NCBI RefSeq assembly: GCF_000380025.1
Contig: NZ_KB904156.1
Coordinates: forward strand, 185,974 to 249,973
DNA: 64,000 nucleotides
From: Streptococcus entericus DSM 14446
GTDB taxonomy: Bacteria; Bacillota; Bacilli; Lactobacillales; Streptococcaceae
Direction of reading: 5' to 3'
Shown here: positions 23,998-32,527 of the stretch, in pieces
Layout of the letters: each line of letters opens with the position of its first letter
Position numbering within the stretch: position 1 is the first letter of the stretch
Made by a program: the position numbers and the translations under genes
Notes under the pieces: generated by a model
Database searches by the model: none
What the model saw: only the letters and a program-made list of their open reading frames with translations
What the model was told of the DNA's origin: nothing

Positions 23998-24185
23998 ATG
24001 AGAGGAAAAGCTAATCAATTTTTATCGGTATTGCTCTGGGTCTTGTTTTATACGGTCTCTTAGAGAGTTTACTAGCAGTCGTGATGACACTTGTTGGATT
24101 AGTTATCATCAGGGGTTTGGGTCTTAATTCTCACCAGATAAGTAAGAACCTAGCAAGATTAGTGAAGGAAAGGGGAATGTCATGA
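23998..24185 (+). pseudogene. Small membrane protein gene with a frameshift at a T5 run
   Basis: AGAGGAGG and ATG 23998 start a frame that stops after 21 codons at 24061. From 24024 a different frame is open for 53 codons and reads as a hydrophobic, protein-like sequence (I-G-I-A-L-G-L-V-L-Y-G-L; L-V-G-L-V-I-I-R-G-L-G). It ends at TGA 24183-24185, overlapping the next start as ATGA. One extra T in the run at 24019-24023, or a -1 ribosomal shift on A-TTT-TTA, would join them into a 62-residue protein. I do not recognise the family. It may be a broken gene, a length-variable tract, programmed shifting or a sequencing error. Confidence 0.7.
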
Positions 24186-24376
24186 AAAGGTCAGTTTCAA
24201 CAATAAAGGCAGTTCTCATTGTTGGTATGATAACCATTATAGGATTTTTATGCGGTATAACGGTGGGGCTGTCTGATGTCGGTGGTGAGATTAGTTGGTG
24301 GTTCGATAGTCTTCTCTTTATCAGTCCCTTGCTATCAGTCATAGCTCTGCTATTAGCGGACAAGGAGAAGGAATAG
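24182..24376 (+). CDS. Small two-helix membrane protein, unknown
   Basis: This 64-residue protein has hydrophobic segments at about 10-28 and 42-58 and a charged end, A-D-K-E-K-E. It overlaps the stop of the frameshifted gene by 4 bases, with ribosome site AAGGGG, which suggests translational coupling and that the upstream gene was recently intact. The family was not recognised. It belongs to the membrane cluster that runs to 26394. Confidence 0.65.
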   Translation: MKRSVSTIKAVLIVGMITIIGFLCGITVGLSDVGGEISWWFDSLLFISPLLSVIALLLADKEKE

Positions 24377-24428
24377 TAGTGACTATGATTGTTTATGTTA
24401 AGGCATCTCTAATTAGTGAAAGGAAAAT

Positions 24429-25070
24429 ATGATGAAAAAAACACTGGAAAAATGGCAAGTTCTCTTGCTCGGTGCTCTTCTGTTTATGGCAGATCTTCAG
24501 CTGATAGCCCGGATTGGTTCTTCAGAGGATTGGCTTGTTGCAGTTTTATGTGTGCTGTTGGCACTGGTTACGGCTTACGTGATCTGGCGTGGTAAGCTGC
24601 TCAAAGGAAGTGTTACACTGGTCTGGTGGCAATATTTATTGGCGATGGGGCTGGGGTTATTTGCAGTTTATTTTTTCAAAATTTTAGGAGCCATGCTTCT
24701 TATGATTGAACATGGTCCAGGTTACATGCCTAATAACCAGCAGGCCATTATGGATGCTGGCATGCCTCCCTATCTCCTGTTTGCTTTTTCAGTCGTTTTG
24801 GCGCCAGTGATTGAGGAGTTTGTGATGCGAGGTCTGGTGATGGGAAAACTATTTAATCCTCGCTCCATTTGGGGGCTGTTAATCAGCAGTTTTGTCTTTG
24901 GATTCTTGCATAGCCCATCAGACTTAGGGAGCTGGGTCATGTATGGTGGCATGGGGCTGGCGCTTGGGCTGGTTTATCGCTACACTGAACGATTGGATGT
25001 CGCTATCGGGGTCCATGCGCTTAACAACCTGATAGGATTTGTCGTGATGATGACGATGGCAGGAGGTTAA
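24429..25070 (+). CDS. CPBP family intramembrane metalloprotease
   Basis: This 213-residue multi-pass membrane protein (about six helices) belongs to the CPBP/Abi (CAAX protease and bacteriocin-processing) family. The three motifs are visible: E-E-F-V-M-R-G (glutamates and arginine of motif 1), F-G-F-L-H-S-P (motif 2 histidine) and H-A-L-N-N (motif 3). Many small CPBP proteins protect producers against their own bacteriocins. Its operon neighbours, XRE regulator and DUF3169, fit an immunity or signalling locus, but no bacteriocin precursor is seen. It lies 1 base before the XRE gene. Confidence 0.85.
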   Translation: MMKKTLEKWQVLLLGALLFMADLQLIARIGSSEDWLVAVLCVLLALVTAYVIWRGKLLKGSVTLVWWQYLLAMGLGLFAVYFFKILGAMLLMIEHGPGYMPNNQQAIMDAGMPPYLLFAFSVVLAPVIEEFVMRGLVMGKLFNPRSIWGLLISSFVFGFLHSPSDLGSWVMYGGMGLALGLVYRYTERLDVAIGVHALNNLIGFVVMMTMAGG

Positions 25071-25071
25071 G

Positions 25072-25287
25072 ATGGATACTGTAAAAAATCGTCTCAAAGA
25101 GCTGCGTGCCAGAGACAGTCTAAATCAGACGGAGTTGGCTAAATTAGCACAGATTTCTCGTCAGACAGTCAGTCTGATTGAACGTGGCGAATACCTGCCC
25201 TCCATTCTTATTGCCCTGAAAATCGCCAAGATTTTCAAAGAGCCTGTTGAGCAGGTCTTTTCCCTCGCAGAAGGAGAGAGTAAATGA
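25072..25287 (+). CDS. XRE family transcriptional regulator (YgzD/Cro-type)
   Basis: This 71-residue protein is essentially a single helix-turn-helix: N-R-L-K-E-L-R-A, N-Q-T-E-L-A-K-L-A, S-R-Q-T-V-S-L-I-E-R-G-E-Y-L-P-S. It is typical of compact regulators placed beside DUF3169 or DUF2178-like membrane genes. It probably controls this cluster through the inverted repeat at 23913-23938 (inference). The AGGAGG ribosome site overlaps the end of the CPBP gene, and it overlaps the next gene by 4 bases. Confidence 0.9.
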   Translation: MDTVKNRLKELRARDSLNQTELAKLAQISRQTVSLIERGEYLPSILIALKIAKIFKEPVEQVFSLAEGESK

Positions 25288-25634
25288 CAACGAAAACATC
25301 GACAACTAAAATCGTCTACCAGAGCCTTGGGCTGATATTCTTAGTGCTATCAATCCTGATGGTTGTTATCAGCTTTTTCCAATCAGGTCAACAAGTTGTT
25401 GATCTTAACTGGCTGTTTTACCTCTTTGTGGGTCTTATTCACTTGAAAAAGGGTGAGTTGTATCAGCTCCAAAAAACGAAGCCTTGGGTGGGTTGGCTCT
25501 TGGCACTACCCGCTATTTTAGGACTTTTAATCGTCATATTGACAGATGCGACCAAGATGTCATCAGGCATTTCGATAGATATATTTACCGTCATCTTATA
25601 TAGTGGGACACTGGCGATGATGGAAGAAAAGTAG
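25284..25634 (+). CDS. Membrane protein of the XRE/DUF3169 cluster, unknown
   Basis: This 116-residue protein has four predicted helices (about 11-30, 38-52, 67-84, 94-112). Its start overlaps the XRE gene stop by 4 bases, with GGAGAG as ribosome site, so it is co-translated with the regulator. I do not recognise the family; proteins of this size in such clusters may act as membrane partners of the regulator. Confidence 0.65.
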   Translation: MTTKTSTTKIVYQSLGLIFLVLSILMVVISFFQSGQQVVDLNWLFYLFVGLIHLKKGELYQLQKTKPWVGWLLALPAILGLLIVILTDATKMSSGISIDIFTVILYSGTLAMMEEK

Positions 25635-25650
25635 ATAAGGAGAGAACATC

Positions 25651-26394
25651 GTGAATAAAGACACAATCAAGCGTTTAGTGAAGCAGTTAGGAGTTGGTGC
25701 TCTTATCGGAGGACCGGTTGGATTTTTAGTTGGGTATTTTGGATTACTTGAAAAATCCGTGGTTGTTAGTGAGACCTTGCTACAAGATTTAGCTCACCTG
25801 TTTGGATATTTGGGCTTAGGTTTAGGTCTGGTGCTTAGCGGTTACTTAACGATCCGAGTTAAGCATGGGGTTAAGCAATATCTAGAAGTCAGTGAAGAGG
25901 AGGTTGATGAGTACCTTTATCGTCAGGTTAATCGTTGTCATGGCTATGCGATGGTGGCAACTGGTGTATCAATAATTTTTGCCTTTTTGCTGATGTTTTT
26001 GGGCTATCAGGTAACTGTTTTTGACGATAGTGCTAGCTTAGTGATTCCTATTTTTGGACTTTTAGGGTTGGTGATTGCGAGTAGCTTGCAGATGTATCAG
26101 TTGAAATTGTACAATGACTTGCGAGGGCTTGACATGCCCTTGCTACCAACGCTAAAGGAGTTGAAAAACAACGTCATGCGGCAGGATGAGGCCGAGTTGC
26201 AAGCTAACTACAAGATGGCCTTTGAAACCATTATGGGCTTGTCTAATGTCGTTATTCCTACACTTTATATTGTGCTATTTTTCCTCGCTCAGTTGACCAA
26301 GCAGAGTACCTTGATGGGTTTCGTTGTTTTAGCAACCATTCACCTTTACATCATGATTAAAAACATCAAGATGACCAGAGAGTTTTATAAATAA
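25651..26394 (+). CDS. DUF3169 family membrane protein
   Basis: This 247-residue protein has two N-terminal helices, a soluble-looking loop with E-V-S-E-E-E-V-D-E-Y-L-Y-R, then two pairs of helices. The pattern, and its position after a small XRE regulator, fit DUF3169, which is of unknown function. It starts with GTG behind AAGGAGAG. It is the last gene of the cluster; no clear terminator follows. Confidence 0.75.
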   Translation: MNKDTIKRLVKQLGVGALIGGPVGFLVGYFGLLEKSVVVSETLLQDLAHLFGYLGLGLGLVLSGYLTIRVKHGVKQYLEVSEEEVDEYLYRQVNRCHGYAMVATGVSIIFAFLLMFLGYQVTVFDDSASLVIPIFGLLGLVIASSLQMYQLKLYNDLRGLDMPLLPTLKELKNNVMRQDEAELQANYKMAFETIMGLSNVVIPTLYIVLFFLAQLTKQSTLMGFVVLATIHLYIMIKNIKMTREFYK

Positions 26395-26472
26395 GCCTTA
26401 AAGATCTGGTCTTTGGCAGATGAAAATCACCGTAAGGGATTTCCAAAACTTTCCATAAACCTATTTTTTATC

Positions 26473-26501
26473 TTGAAAATAAATGGAGAGTATGGTATAA
26501 T
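26473..26501 (+). promoter_or_regulatory. ptsHI promoter
   Basis: TTGAAA (26473-26478), a 17-base spacer and TATAAT (26496-26501) with an upstream TG. It is close to consensus, as expected for a highly expressed operon. Confidence 0.8.
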
Positions 26502-26565
26502 CTTAACTTGTAAGGGTTATCATCTTGATTACCCAAAAAACAACAATACATAAAGGAGAACCATT

Positions 26566-26829
26566 ATGGCTTCTAAAGATTTCCACATCGTTGCTGAAAC
26601 AGGTATTCACGCACGTCCAGCTACTTTGCTTGTGCAAACAGCTAGCAAGTTTGCTTCTGACATCACCCTTGAGTACAAAGGCAAATCTGTTAACTTGAAA
26701 TCAATCATGGGCGTGATGAGCCTTGGTGTTGGTCAAGGTGCTGATGTGACCATCTCAACAGAAGGTGCTGATGCTGACGATGCTATCGTTGCCATCGAGG
26801 AAACAATGACAAAAGAAGGGTTGATCTAA
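26566..26829 (+). CDS. ptsH: Phosphocarrier protein HPr
   Basis: This 87-residue PTS phosphocarrier receives phosphate from enzyme I at His15 (G-I-H-A-R-P-A) and passes it to sugar-specific EIIA proteins. Ser46 in K-S-I-M-G-V-M-S is the regulatory site phosphorylated by HPr kinase, whose gene hprK is in this window at 50377-51306; P-Ser-HPr is the CcpA co-repressor. AAAGGAG precedes the start. It is co-transcribed with ptsI, 2 bases downstream. Confidence 0.98.
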   Translation: MASKDFHIVAETGIHARPATLLVQTASKFASDITLEYKGKSVNLKSIMGVMSLGVGQGADVTISTEGADADDAIVAIEETMTKEGLI

Positions 26830-26831
26830 AC

Positions 26832-28562
26832 ATGACAGATAAGCTGAAAGGAATCGCAGCGTCTGATGGCGTTGCAGTTGCTAAGGCCTATCTACTTGTT
26901 CAACCGGACCTGTCTTTTGAGACTATTACAGTTGAGAACACAGGTGCAGAAGAGGCTCGTCTCGATGCGGCGCTTGCCAAGTCACAAGACGAGCTTTCTG
27001 CTATCCGTAACAAGGCAGTAGATACCCTTGGTGAAGAAGCAGCAGCAGTTTTTGATGCGCATTTGATGGTTCTTGCAGACCCAGAAATGGTTGGTCAGAT
27101 TAAAGAAACGATTCGTGCTAAGCAAGTTAATGCAGAAGCTGGTCTTAAAGAAGTGACGGACATGTTTGTCAATATCTTTGAGAGCATGGACGACAACCCA
27201 TATATGCAGGAGCGTGCAGCAGATATTCGTGACGTGGCTAAACGTGTCTTGGCTAACTTGCTTGGGGTGAGTTTGCCAAACCCGGCGACTATTTCAGAAG
27301 AGTCTATTGTGATTGCCCATGACTTGACTCCGTCTGATACAGCTCAGTTGGATAAGAATTTTGTCAAGGCGTTCGTCACCAATATCGGTGGACGGACGTC
27401 ACACTCTGCCATCATGGCACGTACCCTTGAGATTGCAGCTGTTCTTGGAACCAACAACATCACTGAAATCGTGAAAAATGGTGATGTCTTGGCGGTTAAT
27501 GGTATTACAGGTGAGGTTGTTATCAACCCATCTGATGATGTGATTGCTGAATTCAAAGCAGCTGGCGAAGCTTACGCTAAGCAAAAAGCAGAGTGGGCAC
27601 TCTTGAAAGATGCTCAAACGGTGACTGCTGACGGTAAGCACTTTGAGCTTGCAGCTAATATCGGTACACCAAAAGACGTTGAAGGGGTAAATGACAACGG
27701 TGCTGAGGCTGTTGGTCTCTACCGTACCGAGTTCCTTTACATGGATTCACAAGACTTCCCGACAGAAGACGAGCAATACGAAGCCTATAAGGCAGTGCTT
27801 GAAGGCATGAACGGTAAGCCAGTTGTGGTTCGGACCATGGACATCGGTGGTGACAAGGAGTTGCCATACTTTGACATGCCACATGAGATGAACCCATTCC
27901 TTGGATTCCGCGCCCTTCGTATCTCTATCTCTGAAACAGGCGATGCCATGTTCCGTACACAAATCCGTGCGCTTCTTCGTGCGTCTGTACACGGACAACT
28001 TCGCATCATGTTCCCAATGGTGGCGCTCTTGAGCGAGTTCCGTGCAGCGAAGAAAGTCTTTGATGAAGAAAAGGCGAAGTTGCACGCAGAAGGCGTTGCA
28101 GTAGCAGACGATATCCAAGTCGGTATCATGATTGAAATCCCTGCAGCAGCTATGTTGGCGGACCAGTTTGCCAAGGAAGTGGACTTCTTCTCCATCGGTA
28201 CTAACGACTTGATCCAGTACACCATGGCAGCTGACCGTATGAATGAGCAGGTTTCTTACCTCTACCAACCTTACAACCCATCTATCTTGCGTTTGATCAA
28301 CAATGTGATCAAAGCAGCGCACGCTGAAGGCAAGTGGGCTGGTATGTGTGGTGAGATGGCGGGTGATCAGCAAGCTGTACCGCTTCTGGTTGGTATGGGC
28401 TTGGATGAGTTCTCCATGTCAGCGACTTCTGTCCTTCGGACACGTAGCTTGATGAAAACTCTTGATACCAAGAAGATGGAAGAGTATGCTCACCGTGCCT
28501 TGAACGAATGTTCAACAGCAGAAGAAGTGCTTGAACTGCAAAAAGAGTATGTGACGGTTTAA
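26832..28562 (+). CDS. ptsI: PTS enzyme I (phosphoenolpyruvate-protein phosphotransferase)
   Basis: This 576-residue cytoplasmic enzyme autophosphorylates from PEP and phosphorylates HPr. The active-site histidine is His191 in [10 protein letters not shown]. The C-terminal PEP-binding barrel shows [28 protein letters not shown] and the cysteine in G-M-C-G-E-M-A. The length is normal. It follows ptsH and ends at a strong terminator. Confidence 0.98.
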   Translation: MTDKLKGIAASDGVAVAKAYLLVQPDLSFETITVENTGAEEARLDAALAKSQDELSAIRNKAVDTLGEEAAAVFDAHLMVLADPEMVGQIKETIRAKQVNAEAGLKEVTDMFVNIFESMDDNPYMQERAADIRDVAKRVLANLLGVSLPNPATISEESIVIAHDLTPSDTAQLDKNFVKAFVTNIGGRTSHSAIMARTLEIAAVLGTNNITEIVKNGDVLAVNGITGEVVINPSDDVIAEFKAAGEAYAKQKAEWALLKDAQTVTADGKHFELAANIGTPKDVEGVNDNGAEAVGLYRTEFLYMDSQDFPTEDEQYEAYKAVLEGMNGKPVVVRTMDIGGDKELPYFDMPHEMNPFLGFRALRISISETGDAMFRTQIRALLRASVHGQLRIMFPMVALLSEFRAAKKVFDEEKAKLHAEGVAVADDIQVGIMIEIPAAAMLADQFAKEVDFFSIGTNDLIQYTMAADRMNEQVSYLYQPYNPSILRLINNVIKAAHAEGKWAGMCGEMAGDQQAVPLLVGMGLDEFSMSATSVLRTRSLMKTLDTKKMEEYAHRALNECSTAEEVLELQKEYVTV

Positions 28563-28569
28563 AATAACA

Positions 28570-28612
28570 AAAGAAAAGAGGCTGGGACTTTTCTGTCCTA
28601 GGCTCTTCTTTT
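28570..28612 (+). terminator. Terminator of ptsHI (GGCTGGGAC type)
   Basis: AAGAAAAGAGGCTGGGAC and GTCCTAGGCTCTTCTTT pair with one mismatch around TTTTCT. It resembles the hairpins at 2171-2202 and 32451-32489. Confidence 0.85.
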
Positions 28613-28653
28613 GTATGTTGGATTATATAGATGACATCTTAGCAGGATGTTAC

Positions 28654-29721
28654 TCAATAATTTCCAATAATCGTATCTACTGTTGAGCGGTCAAGGGTTT
28701 TGACCAGGGCTTGGAGGAAGTTTTGGGCTTCTAGGAAATCATCAAGGGCATAGAGAGTCTGATGGGAATGGATGTACCTGGCGCAAACGCCGATCGTTGT
28801 TGAAGGGACACCGCCGTTTTTCAGATGCGCAGCCCCTGCATCTGTACCGCCCTTGCCACAGTAATATTGGTACTTGATGCCATGGCGTTCAGCGGTGTCT
28901 AAGAGGAAATCCTTCATAGCTGGGAGCATGATATGTCCAGGGTCATAAAAGCGAATTAAGGTACCATCGCCAATCTTGCCTTGGTCACCGTAAACGTCTC
29001 CAGCAGGTGAGCAGTCCACTGCTAGGAAAATATCTGGGTTAAACTTAGTGGTTGAGACATGGGCACCACGTAGGCCGACCTCTTCTTGGACATTAGCTCC
29101 TGCGATAAGGGTGTTTGGTAGTGGGGTATCCTTGAGACTGTCAAGAAGCTCAGTGACCATTAGGACACCGTAGCGATTGTCCCAGGCTTTTGAAATGATT
29201 TGTTTGCCATTGGCAGTCAAGATGGTCTCGCTATCAGGAACGATGACATCACCTGGACGAACGCCAAAGTGCTCTGCCTCGGCTTTATCTGTAAATCCTG
29301 CATCAAAAATGATGTCACCGACCGCAGGCAGAGAAGCTCCGCCATTGCCCCGTGTCAGATGAGGCGGTACAGAACCTGAGATAATGGGATAGGTACGACC
29401 GTCGCGGGTATGGAGGGTGAAGCGCTGAGCTGAGACCACGAGCGGACTCCAGCCACCTAGCTCCACGACGCGGAAGGTACCATCGGGTTTGATGCTACTA
29501 ATCATGAAGCCAACCTCGTCCATATGGCCAGCGACCAAGACACGAGGAGCATTTTCAAGCTTGCTCTCTCTGAGGCCGAAAATACCACCTAGACCGTCTG
29601 TTTCAATGCGGTCAACGTTGGGGGTTATCGCCTCACGAATAAAGTGACGAATATCCTGTTCAAAGCCAGATGTGCCTTTAAGTTCGGTTACGGTTTTAAT
29701 CTTAGTGAATAAGTCAGTCAT
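28654..29721 (-). CDS. pepA: M42 family metallo-aminopeptidase (glutamyl aminopeptidase)
   Basis: This 355-residue cytoplasmic dizinc aminopeptidase is of the PepA/FrvX type. Zinc-binding motifs are visible: G-H-M-D-E-V-G-F (His and Asp), W-D-N-R (bridging Asp), Q-E-E-V-G-L-R-G (catalytic and binding Glu), A-V-D-C-S-P-A-G-D, and a late H in Y-I-H-S. In lactic acid bacteria PepA releases N-terminal Glu and Asp. It is monocistronic, convergent with ptsI, with an AAGGAG ribosome site. Confidence 0.93.
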   Translation of the reverse strand: MTDLFTKIKTVTELKGTSGFEQDIRHFIREAITPNVDRIETDGLGGIFGLRESKLENAPRVLVAGHMDEVGFMISSIKPDGTFRVVELGGWSPLVVSAQRFTLHTRDGRTYPIISGSVPPHLTRGNGGASLPAVGDIIFDAGFTDKAEAEHFGVRPGDVIVPDSETILTANGKQIISKAWDNRYGVLMVTELLDSLKDTPLPNTLIAGANVQEEVGLRGAHVSTTKFNPDIFLAVDCSPAGDVYGDQGKIGDGTLIRFYDPGHIMLPAMKDFLLDTAERHGIKYQYYCGKGGTDAGAAHLKNGGVPSTTIGVCARYIHSHQTLYALDDFLEAQNFLQALVKTLDRSTVDTIIGNY

Positions 29722-29855
29722 AAGTACTCCTTTTCTATCTATCCATTATACCAAAAAACAAGGCGTGAGTAAAAGTGCTTGACAATCAGAAACCTTTTTA
29801 TCGCCTTTTTAAGCCAAATAGTATAAAATGGATGGTAGGGAAAGGAATAAAAACC

Positions 29856-30428
29856 ATGAGAAAAATTCAAACGTTAGTAGTATTAGGGACATCGTTCCTT
29901 ACTCTTGCTGCTTGTACTAACAACCAACCATCAACAACAAATACAATGTCATCTTCATCTGCTAGCTCTTCGTCTCAGGTATCAAGCACTGCTCAGATTA
30001 GTCAAGATCAAGCTAAATTGATTGCATTTGATGCTGCAATGGTAAAAGAAGGAGATGTCAGCAATCTGACAATTAGAGAAGATTTGGAGCTGGGGCAAAA
30101 GGTTTATGAGATTGCCTTTGTTTCAGGCAATAGAGATTATAGTTACACAGTTAAAGCGAGCGATGGCAGTATCTTAGAAAGAGAAAATGAGCCTGCAGAT
30201 GCAACTGTAGCTACTGAATTAACGCCTGAGCAAGCTAAAGAAACTGCGTTGCAGGATGCAGGTTTAACCGAACAAGAGGTGACTAACTTGACTGTTACCC
30301 AAGATACAGAAGGGATGGCCGTTGTCTTTGATGTTGATTTTGATTACAATGGTATGGAGTACAGCTACACCATTGATGCGACAACGGGTCAGGTAATCAG
30401 TCAGGAGACGGAGCTGACAGCTTCTTAA
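29856..30428 (+). CDS. PepSY-domain lipoprotein
   Basis: This 190-residue protein has a signal peptide with lipobox L-A-A-C (near residue 20), a Ser/Thr linker (about 25-48) and two PepSY domains in tandem (about 50-115 and 122-185), each beginning with an A-K-x-I/T-A-x-x-D-A helix and ending in a Y-x-Y-x-(V/I)-x-A-x-x-G strand. PepSY proteins are thought to inhibit or modulate extracellular peptidases. ATG 29856 is preferred over an upstream in-frame ATG because of the GGAAAGGA ribosome site and the clean lipoprotein signal. The next gene follows after 22 bases. Confidence 0.85.
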   Translation: MRKIQTLVVLGTSFLTLAACTNNQPSTTNTMSSSSASSSSQVSSTAQISQDQAKLIAFDAAMVKEGDVSNLTIREDLELGQKVYEIAFVSGNRDYSYTVKASDGSILERENEPADATVATELTPEQAKETALQDAGLTEQEVTNLTVTQDTEGMAVVFDVDFDYNGMEYSYTIDATTGQVISQETELTAS

Positions 30429-30450
30429 AAAACTTGGAAAGGTAAGAGTC

Positions 30451-31383
30451 ATGCCAATATTTACCATAAAAAATGCCAAAAAGTTTTTTACTCCTCTGCC
30501 TGTTTTAACGGTTCAGGAATGCTTGGAGCTCCTACCGAACTTAGCGCAGTACTCTTATGACGACTACCAAGAGGGTTTTAACCGCTCTGCGTTTTTGGCA
30601 GATACTTTGGTTAACGCTGGTGGGCTATGGTTAGGGATTCCTGGCAAGTCTGCCTCAGGTCATCGATTGCACTATGATCAAAAAGAACAAGCTTATAAGG
30701 TCTATGTTGATCACTTTGCCTTGCCTGCTGATTGGGAGTTGGCACTGGCCTACATTAAACGCTTGTCACAACATCTAAAAAAACCAATCATCACTGATGA
30801 CGGGCAAAAGTTTTCCAGTGAGAACATCGAAGACTTTCCGTACACTCCTATTTTAGAAGGTAACTTGATAGGCTTATGTCAGGTCGCTCGACAGGAGGAG
30901 CAGGTGCTCTATTACTTGAAACGTCCTTTAGTGATTGGTCGGAAAATGGCAGAGCGATTAATCTATATGGGTAAGCCAATACTCTCAACTTATGAAGAAG
31001 TTGTTTTAGCGGCGCAATACCCAGAAGCTCATATCCATGAACAGACCTTCCATCTGACTAACGATCAACAGACGATTTACGGTAATTATTCTATCGGAGA
31101 GGAATTGGCGGTTGTTTTGCCACGACGTCCCTTTGTTGAACGTCACAATGAGACACATCTGGTGGGACATCCACTTAGCCACTGGACCTTGTCGATTGTC
31201 TATAAAAGTGAGGACAGGAGTGACTGGGATTACCGTTTGGTTGGGACGTTCCCCTATCAAGATGTGATGGATCGATTGCTAGAATATCCTTATGAAGAAC
31301 TAGATGATAATTTTATCATCACTAGTTCCCTGTCACGAGAGAACTTGCAAGCCATTATTGATCAGCTGACAGCAACGTCTTGA
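30451..31383 (+). CDS. DUF4299 family protein
   Basis: This 310-residue soluble protein has no signal peptide or catalytic motif that I can name. The start M-P-I-F-T-I-K-N and the V-L-T-V-Q-E-x-L segment match the DUF4299 family, seen chiefly in streptococci. It has a GGAAAGG ribosome site and lies 22 bases after the PepSY lipoprotein, so the two may share a transcript. The function is unknown. Confidence 0.65.
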   Translation: MPIFTIKNAKKFFTPLPVLTVQECLELLPNLAQYSYDDYQEGFNRSAFLADTLVNAGGLWLGIPGKSASGHRLHYDQKEQAYKVYVDHFALPADWELALAYIKRLSQHLKKPIITDDGQKFSSENIEDFPYTPILEGNLIGLCQVARQEEQVLYYLKRPLVIGRKMAERLIYMGKPILSTYEEVVLAAQYPEAHIHEQTFHLTNDQQTIYGNYSIGEELAVVLPRRPFVERHNETHLVGHPLSHWTLSIVYKSEDRSDWDYRLVGTFPYQDVMDRLLEYPYEELDDNFIITSSLSRENLQAIIDQLTATS

Positions 31384-31464
31384 TGGTGGTCATACAGTCT
31401 TAAATAATCACTGTCAAATCAATCATCATCAAAATGGTAAATCCTCTGCTCTAATTACATAGTA

Positions 31465-31496
31465 AACCGCCAGTTTATCTGGCGGTTTTGTTTTTA
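31465..31496 (+). terminator. Terminator after the DUF4299 gene
   Basis: AACCGCCAG and CTGGCGGTT form a perfect 9-bp stem with a 5-base loop, followed by TTGTTTTT. Confidence 0.8.
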
Positions 31497-31844
31497 TTTG
31501 AAAAAGATAAGAATAATCGTGAGTAAATAGCAGAAAACTGTCACAAAAAAGCCAATGCGCCAAAAAAGTTTGAAAAATCGTTTCACCAAAAATGTTTCTT
31601 GTTTGTTGAGCATGGCAGTACAAATAACAAGGGCTAAAATGGCCATAGCAGCTAAGTAGTGCGGAAGGAAACTATGAGTGAAGAAACGTTTGGAGACTTG
31701 GAAGATAGCAAAAGCGTAGAAAGGCAGACTGAGGTCTGCTAGATTGATTTTGAAGCGTTCCAGGCGGAACAATTTAACCAGCAGTTGGGCTAATATTGGC
31801 AAGGTAAACAGCCAAGCTAAGGCGAAGAGACGATAAATAATCAT
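31494..31844 (-). CDS. DUF3397 family membrane protein
   Basis: This 116-residue protein has four predicted helices (about 5-22, 40-58, 63-80, 94-113) and short loops, matching the DUF3397 family of Firmicutes. The function is unknown. It is convergent with the DUF4299 gene, and its last bases overlap the terminator region of that gene. It appears monocistronic. Confidence 0.7.
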   Translation of the reverse strand: MIIYRLFALAWLFTLPILAQLLVKLFRLERFKINLADLSLPFYAFAIFQVSKRFFTHSFLPHYLAAMAILALVICTAMLNKQETFLVKRFFKLFWRIGFFVTVFCYLLTIILIFFK

Positions 31845-32010
31845 ATGTTTATTGTAACGCTAAATCAATCAGATTTCAAGAGTAAACATAACATGTTCTT
31901 AAAGAGAGTGGTTCCTCAATCGGTTCTTGATTAGCAGTTGCTGTCTCCCCACCTGTCAAATGTCGAGGGTTGGGCTTAAATAGTCTCCAAATTATTTCGT
32001 GTCCACCTCC

Positions 32011-32210
32011 GGATGACTTCAACAGTCAGGGGAGTGACTGTTGAAGGTGTGAGCCTGAAAACCAGAAAGCGAGCAACAGCCAGGGGAGTGACTGTTGAAG
32101 GTGTGAGCCTGAAAACCAGAAAGCGAGCAACAGTCAGGGGAGTGACTGTTGAAGGTGTGAGCCTGAAAGTCAGAAAGCGAGCAAACAGTCAGGGGGGTGA
32201 CTGTTTGAGG
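32011..32210. repeat. Tandem 54-bp hairpin repeat array
   Basis: Four hairpins, CAACAGTCA-loop-TGACTGTTG, lie at 32020-32043, 32074-32097, 32128-32151 and 32183-32206. They are separated by an almost identical 30-base linker (GAAGGTGTGAGCCTGAAA...). The period is 54, 54 and 55. Copy 2 has one change in the left arm. Copy 4 has AAACAGTCA with TGACTGTTT, a matched change on both arms. There are no unique spacers and no adjacent cas genes. The array is flanked by about 160 bases (31850-32010) and about 240 bases (32211-32450) without genes. The function is unknown. Confidence 0.85.
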
Positions 32211-32450
32211 TTGGACATTTAGGGATCGTTGTTTCCTCCATTCGTTAGGACAGTTCAGCTGATAACATCAGTGTATTAGGGAGTAGGGTGCTTTTGCAAC
32301 TCACAATGCCCCATCTTAAGGGGAACAGTTGAAGTGCTTAGCAGAGGCATTGGTACAAAGTACTGAATAATCTGTGCAGAAGAGATAACACTAAAACTGG
32401 CAAAGCGATAAGAGTTGTTCAAAACTATTACGCCTAATCTTGTTAATAAT

Positions 32451-32489
32451 AAAAAGAGGAGACTAGGAATTCTGTCCTAGCCCCCTTTG
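32451..32489 (-). terminator. Terminator after nrdF
   Basis: On the minus strand GGGGGCTAGGAC...TCCTAGTCTCCT pairs imperfectly and is followed by five T. It belongs to the GGCTGGGAC-type hairpins. Confidence 0.7.
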
Positions 32490-32527
32490 TGTCTAAGGGT
32501 AAAATCTTGGTGCGAAAAAGTTATGGG

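Noticed and set aside
32011..32210. CRISPR array
   Set aside because: The linkers between the palindromic units are nearly identical, so there are no spacers, and no cas genes are present.
32013..32222. Repetitive 69-residue protein encoded by the hairpin array
   Set aside because: The 54-bp period keeps a frame open automatically. There is no ribosome site, and copy 4 shifts by one base.
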